Assembly (NCBI GenBank): GCA_000320545.1 | Contig: ADNK01000148.1 | Coordinates: 1-35,000, forward strand | Reading direction: 5' to 3' | DNA from: Bigelowiella natans CCMP2755 | Taxonomy: Eukaryota > Cercozoa > Chlorarachniophyceae | Length of the DNA: 35,000 bases | In this document: piece after piece, positions 10,996-21,666 of the stretch | How the letters are laid out: the number at the start of each line of letters is the position of its first letter | Numbering within the stretch: position 1 is the stretch's first letter | The notes under the pieces: model-generated | What the model saw: only the letters and a program-made list of their open reading frames with translations | The model's database searches: none | What the model was told of the DNA's origin: nothing | Translations under genes and position numbers: made by a program

Positions 10996-12692
10996 ATCGC
11001 ATATGAGAATGTTTTGTGATATGACGTTCAATAATCAATATAATACAGGCGCGGCGCCCTACATTGTGGGGGTGGGGTTCGGCTTGGTCTATCATCGATT
11101 TTCGATGAAATCACCGTCAACTTCACGTACTACTATCACCGCTACTACTAATACAACTACTACATCGATTCCCTCTTCGAGGCTAGCAGTAGGAAGGGAC
11201 GATGATGAAGAGCTTGCAAGAACAAGTCACCTTGGCGAGCACGGTGTCAATGACGATCACAACGATAGTGTAGAAGGAGGAGGAGGAGAAGGAGGAGGTG
11301 TTACGACGCAGAGAGAGTCTTTGTATTACGATGGCATCGTGAGCAGCGACAGGAAGCAGCTAGTCGAGCATCCGACTCCCACCCAAAGAAATGGGAGGAC
11401 GTCAACCGCAATGACAGGAAGTAGAGGCGCAAGGGGAGGAGCGTACCATACAAAGGTTCTCATTGGCTCATCGTTGCAGGTAGAGGCGTTTGATGCGTGC
11501 TTTTGTATCTTCGTGGATGCATATACACTGGATGTGCATTTTCCTGTATCACCAAATTCATTAGCTCTCACGTTTCTGCTCGCAGATATTTGGGATCGGT
11601 GTCATTTGTGCGTGCCTCTTTGGAGCATACGACGCAGTAAAGAACGCTAAGTGCACAGCTTCATATATATGTCCAAATCCTGGGTGAGTATTGCATTTTA
11701 TACTTGTAATTACGATTCTAAATAGATAATGAGGTTCAAATCCTCGGAGATTTTGTTCGTTACTATTCTGAGACAACAAGGGCGGGGAATGTTGGTGTGC
11801 AATTCTTTTGCCGAGTCAATTTCGAAATTTCATGTTCCTATGTACGAACTAATTCAGTCAGAAGGAAACATCGAGAATGTTACCATTAATGATGAATAAT
11901 AGTGAAGATTCCACCAATTTGGCGGTGCCAAGAACTTCATTTTCTTTAATCATAAGGTTGATTTTTCGTTATTATTTTGACTCTGCTTTCTTGCATCCCT
12001 GCAGATACAAGTACACGCAATTCGAGGCGAACATTTATAACACTTTCTCAAAGCCTGGAATGGGGGTTGGCTTTTCACTGCTCATGGCGGCATGGATCTG
12101 GTTTCGTGAAGGTTGTGAGGAGAGGGGGGGGAGGCATTTGCTTCAGAATTCACAAGCATTTATGGATGTTTCTGTGGAGCACATATTTAATCATCTTTCT
12201 TCACCTCACCCCACATTAGCACCACGTTTCACCCTTTACTTGTCTAGTTATTTTCCTAATACATTCTCCATTTAGATCCGTGTGGAGCTGCGACGCGTTG
12301 GTTTTTTACTTGGCCTGTTTTCGCACCGCTAGCGAAGCTGAGTTACGGCGCATATCTATGGCATCTGTTCTGGGTGCTACTCTATTATGACATACAGGTA
12401 CGACGAAGAAACGAAATCACACATGCATGAAATTCTAGTTCTTTCAATTTTCTCTCTCCTGGTGAGGAGCGTTTGTTCGTGAATTCGAAGCGGGTTGACC
12501 GAAGTTTCGTGTGTCGTTTTGCAACAGGTCATCCCGACCGATCTGACTCTTGGTAACTTGGTGTACCACTCTTGCGGGTTCATCGTGATGTCATTCCTAT
12601 CGTCGTTTCTTTCCTTTCTTCTGGTAGAGGCTCCTCTGTCTTTCATATTCTCTTCCTCACTCAAAGTTATCATTGGCGGTGGGCGGAAATGA
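4032..12692 (+). CDS. NRF-6-like membrane O-acyltransferase (acyltransferase family 3) with long ectodomain
   Basis: The model has 27 exons: 4032-4226, 4374-4466, 4607-4660, 4876-5201, 5273-5546, 5648-5679, 5823-5879, 6141-6190, 6427-6463, 6518-6669, 6973-7058, 7276-7344, 7456-7563, 7767-8087, 8282-8380, 8723-8787, 9219-9320, 9536-9575, 9772-9899, 10175-10235, 10345-10409, 10624-10841, 11049-11479, 11586-11683, 12005-12111, 12276-12397 and 12528-12692. Phases agree throughout and give about 1184 residues. The start has a signal peptide (MGNADVTTCVRLLVLLLSSF). The ectodomain ends in the NRF Cys pattern (WRCLDLAGATYC, then TGFCLPDSC). A first membrane segment (WVICIVIIATLVI) and a charged cytoplasmic loop precede the catalytic domain: RNWEKL, then LDGIRFFAACWVVIGHT with the His typical of acyltransferase_3, VDVFLWLGGFLVAY, RYLRLLPALLVV, GCNKYWW, WYLSVDLF, APYIVGVGFG, LSYGAYLWH, and a final helix with VEAPLSF. 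The family moves acyl groups across or within membranes; the substrate is unknown. Exons 3, 8-11 and 14 are the least certain. Confidence 0.85.
4327..4373 (+). repeat. CT microsatellite forming a splice acceptor tract
   Basis: The CT run is followed directly by CAG and exon 2 of the acyltransferase at 4374, so the microsatellite is itself the polypyrimidine tract. AG and AT runs follow in the next introns (4485-4524 and 4767-4793). Confidence 0.8.
8585..8668. repeat. Compound CT/GT microsatellite in an acyltransferase intron
   Basis: A CT run (8586-8638) passes straight into a GT run (8639-8668) in the intron between exons 8282-8380 and 8723-8787. The same CT-then-GT order recurs at 18068-18123, 19887-19954 and 31622-31679. 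Confidence 0.9.
9351..9397. repeat. CAT/ATC triplet microsatellite, intronic
   Basis: About 14 triplets lie between exons 9219-9320 and 9536-9575. They are followed by a CA run (9485-9517) just before the acceptor at 9535. Confidence 0.9.
10501..10527. repeat. Poly-G tract, intronic
   Basis: An almost pure G run lies between exons 10345-10409 and 10624-10841. It could form a G-quadruplex in the pre-mRNA sense strand and is a likely site of length error. Confidence 0.8.
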
Positions 12693-13209
12693 GTTTTAGA
12701 GATATAATGTAATCGCCATGACAGCTTCTACGTTGCGTTTCATAGCGTTATGATCACAACGTATATCTCCTCATCATTAATTTAAGCGGGTCAACTTAGA
12801 CCAATGCGCATGCAAACATTCTAAATTGATGCGACGAACTAGGGCGATCCAGACGGTGGCTCGCTTAATTCGCGCACGTATGTACGCATGTACCGTCTGC
12901 TGCGGCAGTACTATTTTCATTCATGATCATGACACCTGCACGCGCTTCTGAGACCTGCCCGTTCACTAATACATAATCTTGTTAGCTGCGCCGCGTCAGC
13001 GCTTGCAAATGCTACACATTCAATATAGCAGCTGAGCCGGCAGACTGTATATAGCCGTGGATCATCATGCGAGTGCTCATAGAGCATTCGGCTAATAACA
13101 TGAGCGGGGCAGTTTATGTGTAGCTAGTGTATTTACTTGCAGTAAGCAGTGCCAATCAAAATAAACAGTGCTAGTAAGATACTATTTTTGGATCGATCAG
13201 CGTCGCTAC
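12693..13209. other. Tail-to-tail intergenic region
   Basis: This is the space between the stop codons of the acyltransferase (+) and the CS-domain gene (-). It holds no coding evidence on either strand and presumably carries both 3' ends. No clear canonical AATAAA pair was seen. Confidence 0.6.
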
Positions 13210-13628
13210 TTACGACTTCTCATCCACGTCTACAACATTTCCATCGTCATCGATGTATGTCGGACGTTGCTTCGCAACCTACGGAATTTACATACACATT
13301 TAGACAAAAAATGACAAAATATACGGCAATATTTACTGAACAAATGGTACTCGCACTTACGACACACATACACTTCACGATAGGATGGTGCTAGTAACAG
13401 ACAGAAACACTGCATCACAGAGCACGGATATTGGAACAATGCTGGTTTCAGAAGAAAGAAATGAATAATAGCAAATTCTATCACGACGATACCTTAGCTC
13501 GAAAGAGCTTGTGTGCTTCTTCCCACGCTTCTTTCATCCCCTTGGAACCCTTTCTCCTATCTTTTATCTTTGCAGTGTCAACCTTTTCTTCTCGTTTGAA
13601 AAACCTGGAAGAAGAACACACATACACG

Positions 13629-13666
<38 letters not shown>

Positions 13667-14415
13667 CAAAGACAGACGCAGACACCCACATCACGATACA
13701 CTTTGCTGATTGGCTCATAATCTCCCTGCACTATGTGAACAATGGATATCCAAATACCTTGACCACCATAGCGTTGCTCCCTGAATTGGACATTTCTTCT
13801 TCAATGTTATTGCAATCCGTCTTCGAGATTCTACAGAGTCCAACTGCCATTCAACCCCGCCATCATAATCCTCGTCGACCTCCACGTCATACGCCAACTC
13901 CCCACTCAAGTAGATATTCTTGTCTAGTTTAATATCCAGCCTCTTCTTATCCTTGCTAACGACTACTTTAACTCTCTTCGACCCGATTCCACTCTCGATC
14001 CAAACTGACAACTGAACTTCTTCTTTATCCTGGGACCAACAATACTTTTCGAACGAATTGCCATTGCGAGAGAGAGAAATGCTTCTAGATTTTATGTCGC
14101 CTTGTTTGTCTTTCTCTTGCTTAGATAGTGTCCCTATCCTAGCCACCGTGGATTCTCCTGTAAAATTACATTTTGTTTCCGCCAGATTCGAAGTAGTAGT
14201 GCAAGGAGATTGGCATTATGCACATATAGCAGGAACTATATGTTAGTGTATTTCGAGTCAGGATGTGACCTACCCGGAGTTCTTTGTTCACCTCCTCCTA
14301 TAGTAACACTGGTTGGCTTTCCTAAATATGTCACATTGGGTCTTCGAGGTTCTTCTTCTTCTTCATCCGACATCTCCGCCACCATTTTGTCCCATTTGGA
14401 ATAGTCCAGCGCCAT
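13210..14415 (-). CDS. CS-domain (p23/NudC-like) co-chaperone
   Basis: Four exons, 14415-14274, 14157-13758, 13604-13493 and 13278-13210, join in phase to give 240 residues. The protein starts MALDYSKWDKM followed by an acidic EEEEE stretch, a client- or partner-binding head also seen in Hsp90-type cofactors. A CS domain spans about residues 85-175. Its marks are YCWSQDKEEVQLSVWI, VKVVVSKDKKRLDIKL, GELAYDVEVDE, WQLDSVESRR and ITLKKK, ending in a WW pair as in NudC proteins. A basic helical tail (KEAWEEAHKLFRAK) and a conserved-looking end (RPTYIDDDGNVVD) follow. CS domains fold like p23/alpha-crystallin and usually bind Hsp90 or its clients; that role is inferred. An AG acceptor at 14434-14435 just upstream of the ATG suggests a 5' UTR intron or a further upstream exon. 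Confidence 0.85.
13631..13663. repeat. GA microsatellite in an intron of the CS-domain gene
   Basis: The GA run reads as CT on the gene's strand and ends about 25 bases before the acceptor at 13605, where it can serve as a pyrimidine tract. Confidence 0.8.
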
Positions 14416-14981
14416 TCTGAGATTCTCAAGTTGAACCTAAAATGAGAAAAACAGTAGTCAGTAGGCACGATTCCTTTATTCGCGCATTCTCACATCTTTT
14501 CCAGTATGTCCTCCTTGATAATGAGCGCAGCGCTGCACGTGATGCAGCCACAACCCACACAAGCTATTGACCTAATCTATACCTCTTCCTCGCAGGGATG
14601 AGAAGAAGAATAGAAAGAGAAAGGAGAAAATCTCGCAAACTAGCTTATCTCTCACAGAGGTGTTCTGGCCCGAGGAGGGGCACGTACCGCTGAGTGGACC
14701 AAATGTAAGAAAACAGTCAAAATTTAATTCTAAAAACTTCTTGAAGTAATGGTAGAATTTGCAACCATTCGAGCGATGACGAGAGGCGATCATCTCGATC
14801 ACCAATGTCCAGTGATCGTCGCACATCCCGAAAACATCCTACTGGTATTGATTTTATTGTATTCTTCGAATATTTTCATGTCGCAGAACAAAAACGACAC
14901 CGTTTTGCGGGAAGGAAGCTCGGGAAGCCCTTCAGAACACAATGGTGCCAACCAGGGAACGAAAGTTCGATCAACGGCTCG
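14416..14981. other. Head-to-head intergenic region, likely bidirectional promoter
   Basis: These 566 bases separate the start codons of the CS-domain gene (-) and the PUB-like ORF (+). Open frames on the plus strand from 14749 and 14805 overlap the right part and could hold an earlier start for the PUB-like protein. No other gene was recognised. Confidence 0.5.
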
Positions 14982-15402
14982 ATGGAATCGGAAAAGAATA
15001 AAGGGCTTGAGAGGGTTTTGAGGGTACTTCGAAAGATCAAGGCGAATCCTAACGAGCAGGCCCTTCGAATTTTGAAGACGAATGACTACTATAAAAGTAC
15101 ATCGTTTCTGCATTTTTTTGACTCAATTCTTACGGAAGTATCTCTGTTAAGCTGAAAAGGACCCACGATGGACTCCTCTTGAGCTTCGCGTTCTGAAGAA
15201 GTCCGGCTTTGATGTGCGGTCAAGAAAAGAGGACAAAAAGATACTCTACCTTAAAACGTGCGAATTTCCATTGAAAGGACGAAAGTGTATAAATGTGGAA
15301 CACGCACACACGCATCACGTATTACACAAAGCCAGACAGAGAAACGCAAGTACACACACCGATGCAAAAACAATTTTGAAGAATAAGGCTGAAGAAACTT
15401 AA
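14982..15402 (+). CDS. PUB-like domain protein (small, or the N-terminus of the polymerase X gene)
   Basis: Exons 14982-15096 and 15152-15402 join with phase 1 to give 121 residues. The core reads LRVLRKIKANPNEQALRILK, then WTPLELRVLKKSGFDV and KKILYLK. This fits the PUB/PUG fold: a helix pair with an NPN-type loop, an L-x-L-K-x-x-G-F helix and a final hydrophobic strand. PUB domains bind the tail of the AAA ATPase p97/VCP; that partner is inferred. The stop codon is only six bases from the ATG of the next ORF, which is odd for separate spliced genes. An alternative donor at 15258 (GTGCGA, phase 2) and acceptor at 15424-15425 would splice it in frame into the polymerase. An earlier in-frame start is possible. 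Confidence 0.5.
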
Positions 15403-15408
15403 TTCTTT

Positions 15409-18061
15409 ATGTCGAACAGAGCCAAAATCCCTTTGCTCGTAAAGTTTCTTGAGCGCCTTGAAAGGGATTCCCCTGAAGAACGAGCAGACATTGAAGATTT
15501 GGATGAAAAGAACAACGTTACAGAAGCCTCAAGTGACGGGCAATCCGAATCGAGTAAAACAAATTATAGTTCCTGCGACAGGGAGGTAAATTTGCTAATA
15601 TCTAAGAACTTCAGGAAGCGAGCGAGGGAGGCTGAGCGATCGGAAGGCCTTCCCTACTCTTCTAAGACTCAACACACTCTCCCAAAAAACAGCTTTCTCT
15701 CACCATCAAAATCATCTCTGCGCCAAAAACTGTCTCATAGTCCTTCAAAGTCGCCACGACGAAAAGCGATGACACCACCTCCTACCGGATCTAATCTTCC
15801 CTCTCCTTCCAAAACACTCCGGGGTATCCCAGCATCCTCCTATCTCTCTCCATCGAAATCATCTCGCCGCAAAAGGCTATCCTACAGTCCGTCAAAATCA
15901 CCACAACGTAGCAAAGTGAGAACACCTTCTCCTGCTAGGTCTAGTCTTCCTTCTCCTTCCAAAACTCAACGTAGTATCCCAGAATCCTCCTATCTCTCTC
16001 CGTCGAAATCACCTCGACGCAAAAGACTATCCCACAGTCCATCAAAATCACCACAACGCAGCAAAGAGAGGACACCTTCTCCTTCTCAATCGAAGCAAGT
16101 GGGAACATTGTTTACCGGATATAAGGTCCGTATCGTGCCTGGAGGGCTTGATCTAAGTCGCCAGCGCGCGAACATTCTCGAGAACTTGATCAGGCGAAAC
16201 GGCGGCCAGATCATTCGTGGAAACGAAACTGCTTCATACACTAGCAAATGTCGCCAGAATGGAGGAAAAGGCTATGGAGCTATGAAAGCAGCAGCAGGAG
16301 GAGAAGGGGGAGGAGGGGGGGGTTCCACCTTCATCCTTGTGGTGTCGCGTAATCTTCGAGATGGGCTTGTGCCAAAGAAATTGGTTACCGCTGCGTCACG
16401 AATTGTGTCTCCGGATTGGGTCTCGTCCTGCCTCTCTGGAAAGTCTAAGCCCAGCGATACGTTCTATGACCGTAAAATACAACTCTTCCACAAAAGTAGC
16501 AAAATCTCGCAAGGAAGGAAGGGAAACAAGGGTACTAGGGAAGTTGCAAACAGCAGTGACGCTAAGAGCGGAATTGCTTGCAGTAGCAGCGTGACTGCGA
16601 CAGGAAAGGGGCCACAGGATAGTGGAAGTCCGTTCTTTCTGATACCGATGGAGAAGCCAGAGAATCTGCATTCATTGGAGGAGTTCAAGTCTAAGCTTTC
16701 GAACGTACGGCCATGGGTGGAGAATGTAAAGGGAAAGCTTGCTTGCCAAAGGTATAGTTCTATCATGTCAGGGCACCTCTATTCGCACGCTATAACAGAC
16801 ACATATACATTAACGTACAATAAATAGTTGCCTTTGTAGTGAGCGAGTGAGTGTGTAGTCGTGCAAGTTGTCCAAAGATGCACTGAATTCATGCCGCCTC
16901 TACAGTAATCTTGGTCTATACAAGAACCATGGTGTAAATGCTAACGAGCACATCACAAAAGTTCTCAAGCATTTAATGGAAATCTACGAAGCGCTGGCTC
17001 ACGCCCCGCTATATACGGATGGGGGAGGACGGTGCGTATCCTCCTGACACACAACATCGACAACGAAACTCTTACAACCACCCTTCCCCTTTCTGTAAGA
17101 AGCACAGTGATTAAGCATAGTCATCATCTATCGTAGGAAGTCTAAGGGGAACGAATACTACTGGAAGGTCAGTCGTTAATGAATGCTAGAGGTGTAGCAA
17201 TGTAAGAGCGGATCCGATCGTAGAACAAAATTTTTGTCATCTAATTTATATAACAACAACAACGACGACAACAACTATTACTACCTCTACGACAGCCAGC
17301 ACACAATGCCTTCCTTCTAGGTGTTCTCCATGAAAAAGGTAATCGGGTTTCTGGAACACCACAGCAAGCCATTGCGTACGCTCGAGGACCTAGAGGATTT
17401 CAAGGTTATTAGAAAGGAGAAACTTAATCATCCTTTAGTGGTGGAGAGATCAATGACGTGGAGCATTAGAATGGGTGCAAATCGATATGATTTTACTATA
17501 ATAATGCATTTTCATATTCACACACACACACACATACACACACACACACACATGCGCATGTTTATGTTCTCGCTTATTTTCCCCTCAGAAGGAGTTCCGC
17601 AATGGTGGCAAGAAGGGACGTAAAGGAATCGGAAAGAAGACATGGGACAAAATAGGGGAAATCGTACAATATGGGAAGTAATGAGGCGGTAGCTAGCTAG
17701 CTGTGGCAGGGTGTAGTAGTGGCGAAATAACACACACTTTTCCTCCTGCACGTGTTCTTAGTAAGCTGTTTTTTGTAATAGACTGCAAAGGATCGAGTCC
17801 TTAAAAAGTGACCCGAAAATACGTACAGTGCTAGAATTCAACAAGGTGTTTCTTAGCATAGCATCATGATCTGGAACAGCACAGCTCATCCATTTTCCTG
17901 GGCTTTCCCCCTCGGATTCTGATCGGTTGTTAGGCAGTTATGATTCTTTGTCTTAATAGATCTGGGGAGTGGGGGCGGCCACTGCTGGAAACCTCTGGAA
18001 GAAAGGATTTCGCTCGATCTATGATCTTCGCTCAAGGGTATTAATATATCGCTCAGACAAG

Positions 18062-18120
<59 letters not shown>

Positions 18121-18194
18121 TGTATGCGCCTTGCTCCATCATTACACTTTCTTCTGCATATGTATTCAACACGCACAAAGAAACACTCACGCAA

Positions 18195-18237
<43 letters not shown>

Positions 18238-18650
18238 ATTGTCCGAAGAAAGGGGGGAGAATCTATTGATAACGAAGAACAATGAGAAATCAAATCACAG
18301 GTGGGTATGGCGGGCCTCAACAGCAATCAAAGGGTGTAGCAGCAGTTACATAGTCACCATTAATCGTCGTCGTCATCATCATCACCATCATAATCAATGG
18401 TTCCCCTTTAGATAGGAAATAGTACTCCTCACGAACAGACGCCCCTTCCTCGTATTGTTATGTGTGCTAGGTGACATCATCATGACCACCCTCATATAGC
18501 GACGATGCATTTACTAAATGTATTTACTATATGTATCACAGATCGGTCTCAAGCATTATGAAGAGCTACAAATGCGAATACCAAGGAGTGAGGTTAGAAG
18601 AGAAAATTTGACACGAACGAATCACGTACAGAAGCGCATTAGTAACTCTT

Positions 18651-18692
<42 letters not shown>

Positions 18693-18734
18693 CATTCTCC
18701 CTTTCATTCTCGCTCCGTATATCTATATTAAACT

Positions 18735-18802
<68 letters not shown>

Positions 18803-18906
18803 GTTTAGGTGGAGGAGATCGAAGCGGTTGTTCGCCAGGAAGCTGAAAAACTTCTTCCAGGGGTATCATGTACAAATTATTCGCGATGTTATACACACAC
18901 ATACAC

Positions 18907-18964
<58 letters not shown>

Positions 18965-19805
18965 ACATATATAATATTTTTCATATATCAATAATTATTC
19001 TATGTGATTTGATATATTCCAGATCACACTGGTGACGTGTGGGAGCTACAGACGGGGAGCACCTTCAAGCGGAGATGTGGTGATAGTGATACTTACCTTT
19101 AGGGGATATCTCAATATGATAACAGTGCATGTGTTTATTATATGTTGTAAGCAAGTTGGCTGTCATCCCTTATCATGATCATGTGTTGTTTCTACTTTTC
19201 GCGTAGGACATTCTCATGAGTCATTCGAAGGGAAAAGAGCGTCTCCTTGGGTAGGACAACCCAAAACCCATCGAGCCACACACACTGCCAACACATACAA
19301 CAATACAGACACCATATACACTTTTTGTGTGTGGAGCTCTATTCATCACTGTTCTCGCTTTTCTACTGGATGCGAACAGAGACTTCCTTCCTGAGCTTGT
19401 GCTGCGCCTCAAAGCTAGCGGTTTCGTCACCGATGAGCTAAGCAACTCGTTCCACCACCATACAAAGTATTTTGCTCAAACGTCGTGATGACTAAATATG
19501 ACGGGTAGACGGGAGGGCTAAGGAATGCCTGCATCATGATTAGCTGTACCCATGTGTGTTGCAGCGAATTAGCAATCAGAGGAGTTCCTCACTCATCACG
19601 AACTTCTCCGATTTCTCTTACCCCCCTGCTTCTTACATACACCATATTTATGTGCAGAAGGAAGCATGAGAACAAGACTTGCTTTGCAGTATGCAAGTTG
19701 CCGGGGGCGGGTGGGAAGACGCGTATTCACCGTCGTTTGGACCTTAAGGTTATGAGCTGTATTTGTGATGGGGCGTACAAGTGTTGGTGGTGATTGTTGT
19801 TCGAG

Positions 19806-19848
<43 letters not shown>

Positions 19849-20550
19849 CCTATTACGTCTTGCCATCTTTTTTCTCTGTCTCTGTCACTCTCTCTCTCTC
19901 TCTCTCTCTTTTCTATCTGTGTGTGTGTGTGTGTGTGTGCGTGTGTGTGTGTGTCCATCATTATCATCATCCTTATCCTCATCATTATTATGTAATTTAT
20001 CATCTGAGCAGGTATATCCTCGCGAAAACTTCGCCTTCGCAATCTTATATTTTACGGGGTCCGATCACTTCAACCGGAGCATGCGTTGGTAGTTACTCCC
20101 CGTCGTCCCCACACCTGCACTCGCCACATTGTTTATAGCTATTCATCCTGCCCCTTACTTCCACCGCATGTTGTGGTGGCACGTTTCTCCGAAAAGAGAA
20201 ACAATGAATGTTGTTCTGCTTGATGATGACCACATCGTCATCATCATTATCATCTCATCATGTTTCTCCTCTTTTGATACAGGTACGCGCATAAGATGGG
20301 TTTGACACTATCTGACCATGGTCTATCCCGAGCTATACGTCACAACAGGGAAAAGGTGTGGGAAGGGCCATCAGTATTCTGCGAAACGGAGCAGGATATC
20401 TTTCAAGCCCTTGGCCTGCAATACGTGGAACCATGGAGAAGAAACGTACAGGGTACGGCCCCGCGAAGTAATAATTCTCCATCGGAGTCAAGGAGTGCGA
20501 ACGATATGATCGCGAAATCATCGGGGATTAAGTTTGAAGATACGCCGTAA
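15409..20550 (+). CDS. DNA polymerase X, lambda-like, with BRCT and SPSK/RS-repeat N-terminus
   Basis: The 16 exons are 15409-16751, 16906-17031, 17137-17167, 17321-17404, 17589-17677, 17782-17845, 17960-18037, 18301-18333, 18542-18592, 18809-18862, 19023-19079, 19207-19250, 19380-19466, 19658-19748, 20012-20088 and 20283-20550. They keep phase and give 858 residues. A basic repeat with SPSKSPRRKRLS words fills about residues 97-228. A BRCT domain (about 231-355, VSPDWVSSCLSGKS) has a Gly-rich insert. The dRP-lyase-type domain shows NANEHITKVL, EHHSKPLRTLEDL and GIGKKTWDKIGEI (Lys549 aligns with the lyase Lys). Then come IWGVGAATA, GFRSIYDLRS, IGLKHYEELQMRIPR, VTCGSYRRG, the catalytic GDVD (Asp669 and Asp671), RRLDL (Asp742), and YFTGSDHFNRSM. 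The likely role is gap filling in base excision repair and end joining. The tail after residue 830 is not conserved in the family. Confidence 0.93.
15690..16095 (+). repeat. About 150-base coding repeat (SPSKSPRRKR units)
   Basis: Within the first polymerase exon a roughly 50-residue unit repeats about 2.7 times. Units begin near residues 94, 143 and 193 with SFLSPSKSS or SSYLSPSKS, continue RRKRLS(H/Y)SPSKSPQRSK, and end RTPSP. The S-P-x-K motifs resemble both SPKK minor-groove binding motifs and proline-directed kinase sites. Confidence 0.85.
18068..18230. repeat. CT, GT and CA microsatellites in a polymerase intron
   Basis: CT (18068-18103) passes into GT (18103-18123). A CA run follows (18196-18230) in the intron before the 33-base exon 18301-18333. 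Confidence 0.85.
18737..18962. repeat. Paired AT/GT compound microsatellites flanking an exon
   Basis: AT-then-GT runs occur at 18737-18798 and again at 18912-18962. They flank the 54-base exon 18809-18862, and the GT run of the first ends 10 bases before its acceptor. Inverted alternating tracts on both sides could pair in RNA. Confidence 0.8.
19808..19954. repeat. AT, CT and GT microsatellites in a polymerase intron
   Basis: AT (19808-19846), CT (19887-19909) and GT (19919-19954) lie in the intron between exons 19658-19748 and 20012-20088. Confidence 0.85.
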
Positions 20551-21627
20551 TGATCAGAAAATAAATCAATGGAAGAAATACATGAAAGACCTCCGTACAT
20601 TACCAGGCGCCACATGTTCTCCTATGAAGGAATTACTGCACCTGTCTACCGCATACTTAGTCAATTTGCTCCGCCATCGTCTTTGAAAGATTAATAATAG
20701 TAAATGCAGAACTACGGCTGCTAGCTAAACATGCGCGCTTTCTTGTGCCCCGCGTAACGCATTGGTAGCCATGGATACAATTTGTAAAACTTAATGCTAT
20801 TTCACTATTTTTATCACATTTAGAAATCTAGGAATGCGCTCGCACTGGTGGTGCAGTCTTGCAGGCGCGCGTTCAGCTGCACATCTAGACCAACACGTCT
20901 AGACGTTGACAACGCGATTTTTAAGTATAAAATGCCGACACAGCCATGCTAGCATGCTAGCATGCTTCGATCAACAGTAGATATATAGCTGGATAGATGT
21001 GATATCTAGCTAGCTAGATATGTGTAAGTCAGGCGGCACACTAAGACAAATCAATGTCATCTCATCTTGTTATTACCAATTTGTAAGAACAATATCTTAT
21101 GGTAGAACACACTACATAATGTAGCGTGAAAAGCCTAATAACATCTAGACATCTAGACATCTAGACATGCAATACTAGATTACTTGGCTTGTTACAGCCA
21201 GTATATGGATTAACCTGAAAAGCTTGACTCTGATTGGGAGTTCTTTATTGTTCCTCGCATGTCAGCAAATCTTCGCCCAGTCACTTGAGACACCTTCAAA
21301 TTTAATTTTTATACGCTTAGAATCTGTTCAACAATAATAGAGACAGCGCAACCATATCGATTGCTCGTTTTTCATTCCTCCATGATCGACTGATGATCGC
21401 CATATGTCTGGAGTAACATTGAGAATATACCAAGGAGACACAAACTATTATCATTTTGTGAGCAGTTGCGTTTTGATACATTTTAAGGGGTTGTCATAGG
21501 CATATGCGCGCGCGCGCGCACACACACACACACAAGTACCCCATTTATTATGCTACATACCATATCCATCATTTTTCTCGCATACATGAGAAATAGTAAT
21601 TAATTTATCGCAGAAATAGCACGTTTG

Positions 21628-21666
<39 letters not shown>

